Positions 1-7,814 are shown, numbered from the stretch's first letter. The stretch is DNA of 34,689 bases from Woeseiaceae bacterium (GCA_030065985.1 JASJCM010000038.1:1-34689), one strand, 5' to 3'. Notes: generated by a model from the letters alone, not told the origin. Numbers and translations: made by a program.

Positions 1-135
1 GGTCATCGTGCCGCTCTGAGAGGGCGAACCCCACACGAAGCAATGGTCACACTCGTAAGTACACTGATATGTCAGCAAGAGGTGCAGACCGGTCAAATTA
101 TTTGGAGGCGCCGCGGAATAGGAATCAGCACTCAT
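1..135 (-). CDS. Radical SAM protein, N-terminal fragment (runs off the window)
   Basis: An ATG at 135 opens a frame that stays open for 45 codons to the window edge. Residues 25-32 read CTYECDHC, the CX3CX2C signature that binds the [4Fe-4S] cluster in radical S-adenosylmethionine enzymes. It is preceded by a hydrophobic LHLLLTYQ strand and followed by FVWGSP, as expected for the first beta strand and cluster loop of the radical SAM barrel. Such enzymes cleave SAM to a 5'-deoxyadenosyl radical. The substrate cannot be told from 45 residues, because any C-terminal SPASM or auxiliary-cluster domain lies outside. The start is 23 bases after the era stop, on the same strand, where recO usually sits in gammaproteobacteria. 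There is no clear Shine-Dalgarno sequence. The radical SAM call is secure for the motif; the subfamily is unknown. Confidence 0.8.
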   Translation of the reverse strand, partial: MSADSYSAAPPNNLTGLHLLLTYQCTYECDHCFVWGSPSQSGTMT

Positions 136-142
136 ACTCGGG

Positions 143-148
143 ATTATA
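143..148 (-). promoter_or_regulatory. Possible -10 box before the radical SAM gene
   Basis: The minus strand reads TATAAT, a perfect -10 hexamer, 7 bases before the ATG at 135. Transcription from it would begin at about the A of that ATG, giving a leaderless message. This would fit the missing Shine-Dalgarno sequence. No recognisable -35 element lies 16-18 bases upstream (CGAGGC at 17), so a chance match inside the era 3' flank is quite possible. Confidence 0.2.
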
Positions 149-158
149 GCTCAGGAGG

Positions 159-1052
159 CTATGGCGCCTCGTAGCCGAGGTTCATCAGGTCTTTCTCGTT
201 GTCGGCCCAGTTGCTTTTGACCTTGACCCAGAGTTCGAGATGCACGTTGCGTCCCAGCTGCTCCTTGAGCTCGAGTCGCGCCGCACGGCCGACTTTCTTC
301 AGCACACTGCCCTGCTTGCCGACCACTATGCCTTTCTGGCTATCGCGCTCGACCCAGATGATTGCGTTGATCGTTATGCCGCTTTCCTCGTCCAGGTAGC
401 GTTCGACCTGCACGGTCAGACCGTAAGGGAGCTCCTGGTGCAGCATCAGCGTCAGCTTCTCGCGGATAACCTCGGCCGCATGGAACTCCTGGCTGCGATC
501 CGTGTGCATATCTTCAGGGAATAGCGGCGGCGACTCCGGCAGAAAAGGCGGCAGCAAGCTGAGCAATTCCTCGAGGTTGGTTTCGCGCAGTGCGGATACC
601 GGCACGATTTCCTCGAAATCGAGTCGGGCAGACATTAACGCGATCGTATCGAGGAGCTTCTCCTTGGGGCGAACCTTGTCGACCTTGTTGAGGACGGCGA
701 TGACTGGCGCCTTGACCTTGCGCAACCGCTTGAGCACATCATCATCCGCCGACGTCCAGTGCGTTGCGTCACTGACGAACAGAATGAGGTCGGCGTCGGC
801 CAGCGCATTGGCCGCCGTCCGGTTCATGAGCCGGTTCATCGCTTTGCCGGCCTTGCGATGCAGGCCAGGCGTATCGACAAAAATGATCTGTGCCGTCTCC
901 GTCGTATGCACCGCCAGAATGCGGTGCCGGGTCGTCTGCGGCTTGGCGGTCACGATGCTGACTTTGCGGCCCATAATCGCGTTGATCAGCGTCGATTTGC
1001 CGACATTGGGACGGCCGATGACCGCGACAAGACCGCAGCGATACTCGCTCAT
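159..1052 (-). CDS. era: GTPase Era, 16S rRNA / 30S subunit maturation factor
   Basis: Era is an essential GTPase that binds the 3' end of 16S rRNA and helps the small subunit mature. All GTPase motifs are visible: GRPNVGKS (13-20, P-loop), a TT pair at 40-41 for switch I, DTPG (60-63), NKVD (122-125) and SAL (153-155). The C-terminal KH domain follows from about residue 205, with its GIVVGKQG loop. The 297-residue length is normal for the family (about 300). Its ATG overlaps the rnc stop by 4 bases (ATGA), which implies translational coupling. The lepB-DUF4845-rnc-era order is typical of gammaproteobacteria, but the usual next gene, recO, is missing here. Identification is near certain. Confidence 0.98.
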   Translation of the reverse strand: MSEYRCGLVAVIGRPNVGKSTLINAIMGRKVSIVTAKPQTTRHRILAVHTTETAQIIFVDTPGLHRKAGKAMNRLMNRTAANALADADLILFVSDATHWTSADDDVLKRLRKVKAPVIAVLNKVDKVRPKEKLLDTIALMSARLDFEEIVPVSALRETNLEELLSLLPPFLPESPPLFPEDMHTDRSQEFHAAEVIREKLTLMLHQELPYGLTVQVERYLDEESGITINAIIWVERDSQKGIVVGKQGSVLKKVGRAARLELKEQLGRNVHLELWVKVKSNWADNEKDLMNLGYEAP

Positions 1053-1732
1053 TCGCCGGTTTCCTGGATGAAGGCCAGCATGCGTCGCGCGGCCTGCTGT
1101 TCGGCTTTACGCCGTGTCGTCGAATTGCCATCGGTCGTATGTGACAGCTGCGCAACCGTGCAGGTTACAGCGAATCGCTGAGCGTGCGCTTTGCCGGTCA
1201 CACTCACGAGCTCGTATTCGGGAAGTGCCATCTTGCGTCCCTGGAGCCACTCCTGCAGGCGTGTCTTCGGATCACGCAGGTCCGCAGCGTCGGGCAGCAA
1301 CTGCAGACGTTGCTCAAATACCCGTTCGATAACCTCGCATGCCGCGTCGAAACCGCTGTCGAGATACACGGCCCCGAAGATCGCCTCGAGCGCGTCCGCA
1401 AGAATGGATTCACGGCGGTGGCCGCCCGACTTGCGCTCGCCGCTGCCAAGTATCAGGTGGTCGCCAAGGCCGAGATCGCCGGCAAGCTGTGCAAGCGACG
1501 CATCTTTGACCAGCGACGAACGCAACTTGCTAAGGTCGCCCTCCGACGCATCGGGGCGCAACTCGAAAACTGCTTCGGATATCACGAAATCGAGCACGGC
1601 ATCGCCGAGAAACTCGAGACGTTCATTGTTGGTGCCGGCGGCGCTGCGGTGCGTGAGTGCCCGGGTCAACAGCGCGTCGTCTGCAAACCGGTACTCGAGC
1701 GTCTTCTGGAGCCAGCTCTCAGCTTTGTTCAA
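1049..1732 (-). CDS. rnc: Ribonuclease III
   Basis: This is the double-strand-specific endoribonuclease that processes the rRNA precursor and regulatory duplex RNAs. The RNase III signature NERLEFLGDAVLDF (36-49) carries the catalytic acidic residues, and a double-stranded RNA binding domain occupies roughly 153-223. At 227 residues it matches the family (226 in E. coli). The start is a TTG at 1732: an in-frame TAA lies 15 bases upstream, no ATG exists before the conserved ALTHRS segment, and an AAAGAG sequence sits in ribosome-binding position. The 3' end overlaps era by ATGA. The 44-base gap to the DUF4845 gene shows no terminator. Confidence 0.97.
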   Translation of the reverse strand: MNKAESWLQKTLEYRFADDALLTRALTHRSAAGTNNERLEFLGDAVLDFVISEAVFELRPDASEGDLSKLRSSLVKDASLAQLAGDLGLGDHLILGSGERKSGGHRRESILADALEAIFGAVYLDSGFDAACEVIERVFEQRLQLLPDAADLRDPKTRLQEWLQGRKMALPEYELVSVTGKAHAQRFAVTCTVAQLSHTTDGNSTTRRKAEQQAARRMLAFIQETGE

Positions 1733-1776
1733 ATGGGTCGCTCTTTATTGCCTGGCCGCGCTGTGGCGGCGGATCG

Positions 1777-2172
1777 CTAGCGGCGGATCAGCGTACGCTT
1801 GTCGAAATCCACCATAAAACTGACGTTGGCAATGAAAGGCGCTTTGTGCGAGTACGTCGCCACGACCTCGAAACCGCCTTGAACCGGAGTGACCTTGACG
1901 TCCTTGGCCTCGATCTCACCGACGCTTTCGATATCGAAACGGCGCGAAATGGAACTGCGAATCTGGGCGCGGCCGGCACCGGTGCCGTCAAATTCCTTGC
2001 CGACGCCCTCGACCACACTCGCGACCTTCAAGTAGTTCAGGTACACGGGAGTAAGGCGAATACCGGCAAAAGCGAACAGACCAACGAACGCCACAAGGAT
2101 TACGAGACCCAGCGTCGTCATGCCGGCCTGTCGGCTGCGGCAACGCCATTTCTCCAAGTAATTCAGTGACAT
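1777..2172 (-). CDS. DUF4845 family membrane protein
   Basis: This 131-residue protein has one N-terminal membrane segment (about residues 18-38, preceded by the positively charged RCRSRQ) and a roughly 90-residue soluble domain outside or in the periplasm. The stretch from QAGMTTLG resembles a type IV pilin leader, but the acidic residue expected at mature position 5 is absent, so processing by a prepilin peptidase is doubtful. The family sits between lepB and rnc in many gammaproteobacteria (the PA0769 position in Pseudomonas aeruginosa) and has no established function. I chose the ATG at 2172 because GGAGAG lies 6-7 bases upstream. The open frame continues 17 codons further up but lacks such a signal. 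Confidence 0.85.
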   Translation of the reverse strand: MSLNYLEKWRCRSRQAGMTTLGLVILVAFVGLFAFAGIRLTPVYLNYLKVASVVEGVGKEFDGTGAGRAQIRSSISRRFDIESVGEIEAKDVKVTPVQGGFEVVATYSHKAPFIANVSFMVDFDKRTLIRR

Positions 2173-2196
2173 ACCGATCTCTCCATGTTCCCAGTC

Positions 2197-2211
2197 GCGC
2201 AGCTGCTGCGC
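2197..2211. repeat. Short inverted repeat in the lepB-DUF4845 gap
   Basis: GCGCAG, a 3-base loop and CTGCGC form a perfect 6-bp stem between the lepB stop and the DUF4845 start. No T-run follows on either strand, so it does not look like an intrinsic terminator. It could affect RNA processing, but it is short enough to be chance. Confidence 0.35.
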
Positions 2212-2232
2212 TACATAACACAACGTACCGCG

Positions 2233-2261
2233 ATTTTACCGGTCAAATCAGTGACTGGCAC
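2233..2261 (-). promoter_or_regulatory. Weak sigma-70-like promoter candidate upstream of DUF4845-rnc-era
   Basis: On the minus strand GTGCCA (4/6 to TTGACA) is followed after 17 bases by TAAAAT (5/6 to TATAAT). It begins at the lepB stop and ends about 60 bases before the DUF4845 start. It could give the downstream genes a start independent of lepA-lepB. The match is modest, and the 93-base gap is the only argument in its favour. Confidence 0.3.
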
Positions 2262-2265
2262 CTCA

Positions 2266-3024
2266 TTATTGGATTTTCGTGCCGATGCGGCCCCAGTCGG
2301 GCATCTTCCATGGCACAAAGTGCATCCAGACGCGGACAGCCTCGCCGACCAGGAACTCTTCCGGGATCATGCCGATGAAACGGCTGTCCTGCGATCGGTC
2401 ACGATTGTCACCCATCATGAAATACTGGCCCTCGGGCACGCGGTAGGTGGCATCACCGCGCGAGAAATCTGCATTCTTGACGAGGATGTCGTGAACTCGG
2501 CCGTCCAGGTCCTCGACGAAGATAGGAGCATTGTCGAAACTGCGGTCGGTTCGGTCGAAGCTGACGGGTACCCCGTTGACCGTCAGACGGTGCCGCTCGT
2601 ACGTTATCGTATCGCCGGGAAGCCCGACGACGCGCTTGATGTAGTTGATACTAGGGTCCGACGGCAGACGAAACACGACAACGTCGCCGCGCTCAGGGCT
2701 GCCCGTTTCGATGAACTTGGTTTCGGTGACCGGAAGCCGCAACCCGTAACTGTATTTCTTGACGAAGATGAAATCGCCCTGCAGCAGCGTCGGCATCATC
2801 GAGCCTGACGGAATCCGGAACGGCTCGAAAATGAACGACCGCACGACGAGCACGAACAGCAATACCGGGAAGAACGAGCGTGAGTACTCGACGAGTACCT
2901 GCTGGGCGCTCACCGAACCGGACTCATCGCCCATGTCGGTTTTCCAGACAAACTTATCGAGCGCAACGACGATGCCCGAAATTACCGTCAGAGCCGTGAG
3001 GATGAGTGCGAGATTAATAATCAA
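2266..3024 (-). CDS. lepB: Signal peptidase I
   Basis: Leader peptidase cleaves Sec and Tat signal peptides at the outer face of the inner membrane. Two N-terminal membrane segments are visible (about 2-22 and 50-67). The catalytic Ser75 lies in PSGSMMPTL (72-80) and the general base Lys130 in YIKRVVGLPGD (128-138). The late box GDNRDRSQDSR spans 205-215. At 252 residues it is shorter than the E. coli enzyme (324) but typical of many gammaproteobacterial forms. The start is TTG at 3024, supported by AGGGAAG a few bases upstream and by its spacing, 12 bases after the lepA stop. Coupling to lepA is conserved across the class. Confidence 0.96.
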   Translation of the reverse strand: MIINLALILTALTVISGIVVALDKFVWKTDMGDESGSVSAQQVLVEYSRSFFPVLLFVLVVRSFIFEPFRIPSGSMMPTLLQGDFIFVKKYSYGLRLPVTETKFIETGSPERGDVVVFRLPSDPSINYIKRVVGLPGDTITYERHRLTVNGVPVSFDRTDRSFDNAPIFVEDLDGRVHDILVKNADFSRGDATYRVPEGQYFMMGDNRDRSQDSRFIGMIPEEFLVGEAVRVWMHFVPWKMPDWGRIGTKIQ

Positions 3025-3036
3025 ATCGCTTCCCTG

Positions 3037-4830
3037 TTACTTGTTCTCAACACGCAGCACGGCAAGGAACGCTTCCTGCGGTATTTCGACTGAACCGACC
3101 TGCTTCATGCGCTTCTTACCCGCCTTCTGCTTCTCGAGCAGCTTGCGCTTGCGACTGACGTCGCCACCATAACACTTCGCGGTCACGTTCTTGCGAAGTG
3201 CCTTTACATTGCTGCGAGCGATAATCTGGCTACCGACGGCCGCCTGGATTGCGACGTCAAACATCTGTCGCGGGATCAATTCTCGCATTTTTTCAACGAG
3301 TTCGCGCCCGCGGGTGCGTACGTTCTCCTTGTGCACGATGATCGACAAAGCGTCGACACGATCACCATTGATCAGCACGTCGAGACGTACCAGCTGCGCC
3401 GGTTCAAACCGGACGAAATGGTAATCGAAGGACGCAAAGCCGCGACTGACTGACTTGAGCCGATCAAAGAAGTCGAGCACAACCTCAGCGAGCGGCAACT
3501 CGTACTCGAGCGACACCTGTCCGCCGAGATAGCGCATTTGGGTCTGCACACCGCGCTTTTCGACGCACAGCTTGATCACGGCGCCGACGTAAGCTTCCGG
3601 CACAAGAATATTGGCCGCGATGATCGGCTCGCGCAGCTCCTCGATCTCGTTGATGGGCGGGAGCTTTGACGGGTTATCGACCAGTACGACCTCGCCCGAC
3701 GTGTTCTCGACCTCGAATACGACCGTAGGCGCGGTCGTAATCAGCTCGAGGTTGTACTCGCGCTCGAGACGCTCCTGCACGATCTCCATGTGCAACATGC
3801 CAAGGAAACCGCAGCGAAAGCCGAAACCAAGCGCCGCCGACGTCTCGGGTTCGAAGTGCAGTGCCGCGTCGTTGAGACGCAGTTTTTGTAGTGCCTCGCG
3901 AAAACTTTCGTAATCGTCAGAGCTGATCGGGAACAGACCTGCAAATACGCGCGGCTGAACGTGCTTGAAGCCCGGCAGCGGTTCTCCGCAAGGTGACTTG
4001 GTGTTGGTCAGGGTATCGCCGACCGGGGCGCCGTAAATGTCCTTGATGCCCGCAATGACGAAGCCGACCTCGCCGGTCGTGAGTTCGTCACGATCTTCCA
4101 TTTTGGGCGTGAAGACGCCGACGCGATCCGCGGTGTACGAGGTACCCGTCGACATGACCGTGATTTTGCTGCGTTTCTTCAGCGAGCCGTTGACAACGCG
4201 AACAAGCGACACGACCCCGACGTAGTTGTCGAACCACGAATCGATGATCAGTGCCTGTAACGGGCCTTCCGCTTCTCCCTCAGGCGCCGGAATAATATCG
4301 ATCAGCGTCTCGAGTAGCTCAGGTACGCCCTTGCCCGTTTTCGCGCTGACCTCGACGGCATCCTGGGCATCGATACCGATGATGTCCTCGATCTCGGCAA
4401 CGACCTTCTCCGGATCCGCTGCCGGCAGATCGATTTTGTTCAGCACGGGCAGGACTTCGAGTCCCTGGTCGATCGCAGTTATGCAGTTGGCAACGCTCTG
4501 TGCCTCAACGCCCTGCGCCGCGTCCACGACCAGCAGAGCACCCTCGCAAGCTGCGAGCGAACGTGACACCTCGTAGGAAAAATCCACGTGCCCGGGCGTA
4601 TCAATGAAATTGAGCTGGTATGTCTCGCCATTGTTCGCCGTGTAGTCGAGCGACACGCTTTGCGCCTTGATCGTGATGCCACGCTCACGCTCGAGATCCA
4701 TCGAATCGAGGACCTGTTCGGCCATCTCGCGTTCGGTCAGACCACCACACAGATGAATAAAGCGGTCCGCCAGCGTGGACTTGCCGTGGTCGATGTGAGC
4801 GATTATAGAAAAGTTGCGTATGTACTTCAT
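3037..4830 (-). CDS. lepA: Elongation factor 4 (LepA)
   Basis: LepA is a ribosome-associated translational GTPase linked to back-translocation or 30S biogenesis and to translation under stress. The G1 motif AHIDHGKST (11-19), DTPGHVDF (G3) and NKID (G4) are intact. The LepA-specific C-terminal domain ends with a basic segment rich in Lys and Arg ([16 protein letters not shown]). The 597-residue length equals the E. coli protein (599). The ATG at 4830 is the family start ([18 protein letters not shown]). No strong Shine-Dalgarno sequence is seen in the 44-base gap after the glutaredoxin-like gene. Confidence 0.98.
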   Translation of the reverse strand: MKYIRNFSIIAHIDHGKSTLADRFIHLCGGLTEREMAEQVLDSMDLERERGITIKAQSVSLDYTANNGETYQLNFIDTPGHVDFSYEVSRSLAACEGALLVVDAAQGVEAQSVANCITAIDQGLEVLPVLNKIDLPAADPEKVVAEIEDIIGIDAQDAVEVSAKTGKGVPELLETLIDIIPAPEGEAEGPLQALIIDSWFDNYVGVVSLVRVVNGSLKKRSKITVMSTGTSYTADRVGVFTPKMEDRDELTTGEVGFVIAGIKDIYGAPVGDTLTNTKSPCGEPLPGFKHVQPRVFAGLFPISSDDYESFREALQKLRLNDAALHFEPETSAALGFGFRCGFLGMLHMEIVQERLEREYNLELITTAPTVVFEVENTSGEVVLVDNPSKLPPINEIEELREPIIAANILVPEAYVGAVIKLCVEKRGVQTQMRYLGGQVSLEYELPLAEVVLDFFDRLKSVSRGFASFDYHFVRFEPAQLVRLDVLINGDRVDALSIIVHKENVRTRGRELVEKMRELIPRQMFDVAIQAAVGSQIIARSNVKALRKNVTAKCYGGDVSRKRKLLEKQKAGKKRMKQVGSVEIPQEAFLAVLRVENK

Positions 4831-4874
4831 TACAAAGGAAAACCTGGCGCAGGCTGCGTGCGGCCGGGTAGAGA

Positions 4875-5108
4875 TCAGCCGCGAAGTATACCTGTAATCG
4901 CATCGCGATCGAGAAAATGCCTGCAGATGACCTCGCCGGCGTATTCGACGACCGGAATATCGGCGTACCAGCGCTCACGCCACTGCGGGTTTGTGTCGAT
5001 ATCGCGGATCTCGACTTCCAGCCTGCCTTCGATAAGCGGCAGCAATTCCTCGATCAGGACCTCGCAGAGATGGCACCCCTGTCGACTGTATACCTTGAGC
5101 TTGCTCAT
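4875..5108 (-). CDS. Glutaredoxin-like (DUF836-type) small thioredoxin-fold protein
   Basis: This 77-residue protein starts [16 protein letters not shown]. Its Cys12-His-Leu-Cys15 pair is an active-site CXXC at the start of the first helix of a thioredoxin fold. The cis-proline region is IPVVEYAGE, typical of the glutaredoxin-like family next to lepA or mucD in some gammaproteobacteria. It probably reduces or isomerises thiols in the cytoplasm, as no signal peptide is present. The ATG at 5108 overlaps the rseC stop as ATGA. RseC itself carries clustered cysteines, so a redox partnership is an attractive guess but nothing more. Length and start are well supported by the overlap. Confidence 0.85.
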   Translation of the reverse strand: MSKLKVYSRQGCHLCEVLIEELLPLIEGRLEVEIRDIDTNPQWRERWYADIPVVEYAGEVICRHFLDRDAITGILRG

Positions 5109-5545
5109 TGCGCGGTGCCTGTGCGTTCGAAGATCATCGGCGTGAACTGTTGCAGGCAGTTGCTGCGCTGCAGCCGCTTGCGGCCAATGCCGATTGCGAC
5201 GACGACCGCGCTCAGCATCATTATCAGCGTCATACCGTCTGACCAGCCAGCCAACATCGCTAACGCACCAACGGCAGCGACGGCTACAAGCGGCATGCCG
5301 TAGACGATGCGTGCAGCCTGCAACAGGCTGTGCGGCGCCAGCTCGAGGGTAACCTCGTCTCCCGGGTTGAAGAGCGCATCTCGCGGAAGCGGGACGTCCA
5401 CCTGACGTGGGCCGCGGTCTGCCCCCAGCAGCCCTGCCCCGCAGCCCCTGCCCGTCGAGCATCGCGAACAGAACGATGCCGTGTCCACCTCGACGGTGAC
5501 GTGGTCGTCATGAATTGCGGTAATGCGGCCCCGGGCCTGTTCCAT
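5105..5545 (-). CDS. rseC: RseC/MucC family inner-membrane protein
   Basis: RseC-family proteins modulate sigma-E signalling weakly, and homologues belong to the Rsx/RseC system that reduces SoxR. The 146-residue protein has a short beta-rich N-terminal domain with a cysteine cluster (Cys26, Cys29, Cys35, in the order CSRC ... GCGAG). A linker and two closely spaced membrane segments follow (about 82-101 and 105-122), then a basic cytoplasmic tail. Gene order rpoE-rseA-rseB-rseC supports the name. It starts at ATG 5545, 25 bases after rseB. The cysteine spacing fits the family's possible metal or cluster site. Confidence 0.9.
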   Translation of the reverse strand: MEQARGRITAIHDDHVTVEVDTASFCSRCSTGRGCGAGLLGADRGPRQVDVPLPRDALFNPGDEVTLELAPHSLLQAARIVYGMPLVAVAAVGALAMLAGWSDGMTLIMMLSAVVVAIGIGRKRLQRSNCLQQFTPMIFERTGTAQ

Positions 5546-5570
5546 CGTCCAAGTGTACTGGATTTGCGTG

Positions 5571-6542
5571 TCAGGGACGCGTCATTGACCTGGCTATTTG
5601 CTCGACCGTCATCGCCGGCACCTCACCAACCGCCGTAACCTGGAAACCGTCGACAACGGCCTGGTAGGAATTCGAACCGCCGACGCGGGAGTGGCCGTTG
5701 CGGCCTTCTCCATCCGCTGCGGCGATAAACACCGAGACATTCGCGAGGCCATCGCTGTACAGGATGTGTGTCACGACTTCCTCGCTGCCCTGCATTTTTT
5801 CGCCGTGCGTCGCCATAGCGCGAAAGCCCTGCGGCAGGTCGTTGCTCTGCCATTCGGTCTCGACATTGCGGCTCACGTGTCGCGACGGGCGATCGAACCA
5901 GCGGAAATCCTCGGTGCTGTAAGACGGCGCGAGCGCACTGGCCAGGATCTCGCCATTTAGCGTAATGTCCGCGAACATCACCTGTTCCAGGGCCGTGCCG
6001 TCCTCTGCGATCAGCTGTGTTTTCAGGGGGAACGCCGTTTCGACATCAAGCCAGATACGGTGCCCGTAGCGGTAACCGTCATGCGGCCTGATCGCCACCA
6101 GGATTGCCCGGCGCCCGGCGATTCGATCCTCACGAACGACAGCGACGTCGTACTCGCTGCCGAAACGTACCTTACTCGAAGGCAAGGTCGAGAACAGTGT
6201 GGATTGGTCGTCCCATTCCTCGACGAGCACGGACTTGCGATCGGGCAGGATGCAGTGGACTTCGTTGCCATTGCGGATGATTTCGAGGCCGTTGCCCTCC
6301 TGGGCCACGACTTTCTCGCGGATGACGCCATCGGTGACCGTGTGGATCACCTTTAGCGCTTCGGCTTTGCCATCCTGGATGCGAATCACAGTGCCTTCAT
6401 AGTTCGTCGACTGAACTGCGCTGCCCATCCGCCCGAGCCATTCGTTGGGCTCGATCCGCTCTGCCATGGCAGCGGAGGCGTAGCCGAGCTGGCCGGCCAG
6501 GAACACCGGCCAAAGCAGCGACTTGAAGACGGCAGTGCGCAT
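5571..6542 (-). CDS. rseB: Periplasmic sigma-E regulator RseB/MucB
   Basis: RseB binds the periplasmic face of the anti-sigma factor RseA, protects it from DegS, and releases it when it senses lipopolysaccharide or lipoprotein intermediates. The 323-residue protein starts with a signal peptide (MRTAVFKSLLWPVFLAGQL ... ASAAMA, cleavage near residue 27). A large N-terminal domain resembling lipoprotein carriers and a smaller C-terminal domain follow. Length matches the family (about 318). Its ATG at 6542 shares one base with the rseA stop (TGATG). The position after rseA settles the name. Confidence 0.95.
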   Translation of the reverse strand: MRTAVFKSLLWPVFLAGQLGYASAAMAERIEPNEWLGRMGSAVQSTNYEGTVIRIQDGKAEALKVIHTVTDGVIREKVVAQEGNGLEIIRNGNEVHCILPDRKSVLVEEWDDQSTLFSTLPSSKVRFGSEYDVAVVREDRIAGRRAILVAIRPHDGYRYGHRIWLDVETAFPLKTQLIAEDGTALEQVMFADITLNGEILASALAPSYSTEDFRWFDRPSRHVSRNVETEWQSNDLPQGFRAMATHGEKMQGSEEVVTHILYSDGLANVSVFIAAADGEGRNGHSRVGGSNSYQAVVDGFQVTAVGEVPAMTVEQIARSMTRP

Positions 6543-7141
6543 CAGGGCTGCGTCGTGGGCTCTTCCGCAGCCGATTCGTCGTCGGCCGCGTCAGGTTCTT
6601 CCTCTTCGACAACCTCGGTGCTGAGACGGAGGTTCACGAGGCGCGCATTCATGCCATTCGCGCCGAGTTCGGATGTGGTCGCACCATGACTCTGGTAGTA
6701 CTGGACCAGTTCGTCATCGACGGGCGCAGGCACTGTGTAGGAACCACTATCGCCCGTGTCGGCCATCGATCCGGCGTCGACGACCGGACCGTCCGGCACG
6801 CTTCCTGTGAATTGCAGCCCGACAATTGCCAGCAAGGCGACCGAAGCAGCCAGCGCAACGCCTACCAAGGGGCGGACAGCTCGATTCGGTGCGGGGTCGT
6901 CAGCAGCCTCAGCGGAATCGGGCGCCTTGTCCTCCAGCTCAGCCGCGATTCGCTCCTGCAACCGCTCAATACCGGGTACAGCGGCCTCGCCGCGCATCGC
7001 CCGGCCCATCTCGAGGTACTCGGCCGCCTGCTTGCGCAGCTCGGCATCCTGGCTCATTCGTCTCAACAGCAGATCCGCTTCTGCATCCGGCAGCTCGCCG
7101 TCCACAAACGCCGAAATCTGCATTTTGATTGCGTCATTCAT
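6542..7141 (-). CDS. rseA: Anti-sigma-E factor RseA/MucA
   Basis: RseA holds RpoE inactive at the inner membrane until regulated proteolysis. The N-terminal sigma-binding domain (1-75) has the family start ISAFVDGELPDAEADLLLRR. One membrane segment follows at about 91-111 (PLVGVALAASVALLAIVGLQ), then a periplasmic domain of about 85 residues. The last 25 residues are strongly acidic (EVVEEEEPDAADDE), which I do not recall as typical of RseA. The ATG at 7141 has GGGAGG about 10 bases upstream. It follows rpoE by 25 bases. Sequence conservation outside the N-terminal domain is low in this family, so context carries part of the call. Confidence 0.94.
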   Translation of the reverse strand: MNDAIKMQISAFVDGELPDAEADLLLRRMSQDAELRKQAAEYLEMGRAMRGEAAVPGIERLQERIAAELEDKAPDSAEAADDPAPNRAVRPLVGVALAASVALLAIVGLQFTGSVPDGPVVDAGSMADTGDSGSYTVPAPVDDELVQYYQSHGATTSELGANGMNARLVNLRLSTEVVEEEEPDAADDESAAEEPTTQP

Positions 7142-7166
7142 ACCCGCTAGGCCTCCCCGCCTGCGT

Positions 7167-7742
7167 TTATCGGGTCAATGGCCCGACCTTTTTTCCAATT
7201 GCATCTCGCGCCCGGAATATCCTCGATCGGACCGTGCCGACCGGACATTCCATTGTCTGGGCAATTTCCTCGTAGCTCATGCCTTCCAGTTCTCGCAGGA
7301 TGATCGCTGTCCTCAGATCCTCCGGCAGCGCTGCAATGGCACGTTCTACGGTCTCCTTCAGTTCGTTACCCAGGGTCACTCCCTCGGGAGTGTCCGTTTC
7401 CTTGAGCTTGGCATGCAGGTCGTACTGTTCCGGGTCCTGCAGGTCGAGCTCGACATCCATCGGACGGCGTCGCTGCGCCGCCAGGTGATTCTTCGCCGTG
7501 TTCACGGCGATGCGATACATCCAGGTATAAAAGGCACTGTCGCCGCGAAAACGCGGCAGTGCCCGGTATGCCTTGATGAAGGCCTCTTGCGTAATGTCGA
7601 GAGCCGTCTCCGGATCCCGCACATAGCGCATCACCAGGTTCACAATTTTGTGCTGGTACTTCAGGACCAGCAGATCGAACGCGCCCTTGTCACCTTTCTG
7701 GACACGCTTGACCAGTTTCTTGTCGGACGACTGGTTAGACAT
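7167..7742 (-). CDS. rpoE: RNA polymerase sigma-E factor (RpoE/AlgU)
   Basis: This extracytoplasmic-function sigma factor directs envelope-stress genes. The 191-residue length equals E. coli RpoE. Region 2 is clear (FDLLVLKYQHKIVNLVMRYV, then DITQEAFIKAYRALPRFRG). Region 4 ends with the helix-turn-helix YEEIAQTMECPVGTVRSRI. The start MSNQSSDKKLVKRVQKGDK aligns with the E. coli N terminus. Upstream, at 7788-7814, lies a promoter of the sigma-E class, so the gene is probably autoregulated. nadB, often divergent from rpoE, is absent; ygfX is the upstream neighbour instead. Confidence 0.97.
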   Translation of the reverse strand: MSNQSSDKKLVKRVQKGDKGAFDLLVLKYQHKIVNLVMRYVRDPETALDITQEAFIKAYRALPRFRGDSAFYTWMYRIAVNTAKNHLAAQRRRPMDVELDLQDPEQYDLHAKLKETDTPEGVTLGNELKETVERAIAALPEDLRTAIILRELEGMSYEEIAQTMECPVGTVRSRIFRARDAIGKKVGPLTR

Positions 7743-7780
7743 TCAGACGTGCTCGCTGGATTTTCCGCGCAGCCAACCGA

Positions 7781-7798
7781 CACCGGGATAGACCGGTG
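7781..7798. repeat. Inverted repeat framing the rpoE -10 element
   Basis: CACCGG and CCGGTG form a perfect 6-bp inverted repeat separated by six bases (7787-7792). On the minus strand those six bases hold the -10 element TCTAT of the sigma-E-type promoter. It may be an operator or a chance GC-rich palindrome. Confidence 0.4.
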
Positions 7799-7814
7799 CC
7801 AAGGCTAGAAGTTC
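7788..7814 (-). promoter_or_regulatory. Sigma-E-type promoter of the rpoE-rseABC operon
   Basis: On the minus strand GAACTT (7814-7809) is followed by exactly 16 bases and then TCTAT (7792-7788). This matches the known sigma-E/AlgU promoter pattern, GAACTT-N16-TCTGA or TCAAA. The start of transcription would fall near 7782, about 40 bases before the rpoE ATG. The predicted result is positive autoregulation of rpoE-rseA-rseB-rseC, as in other gammaproteobacteria. Confidence 0.75.

Noticed and set aside
7171-7194. Plus-strand hairpin CGGGTC/GGCCCG followed by six T inside the 3' end of rpoE
   Set aside because: It looks like a terminator but on the strand with no gene to terminate; the stem includes a wobble pair and lies in coding sequence.
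6756-7808. A 350-codon plus-strand frame opposite rseA and rpoE
   Set aside because: It is antisense to two certain genes, covers the rpoE promoter and has no family resemblance.
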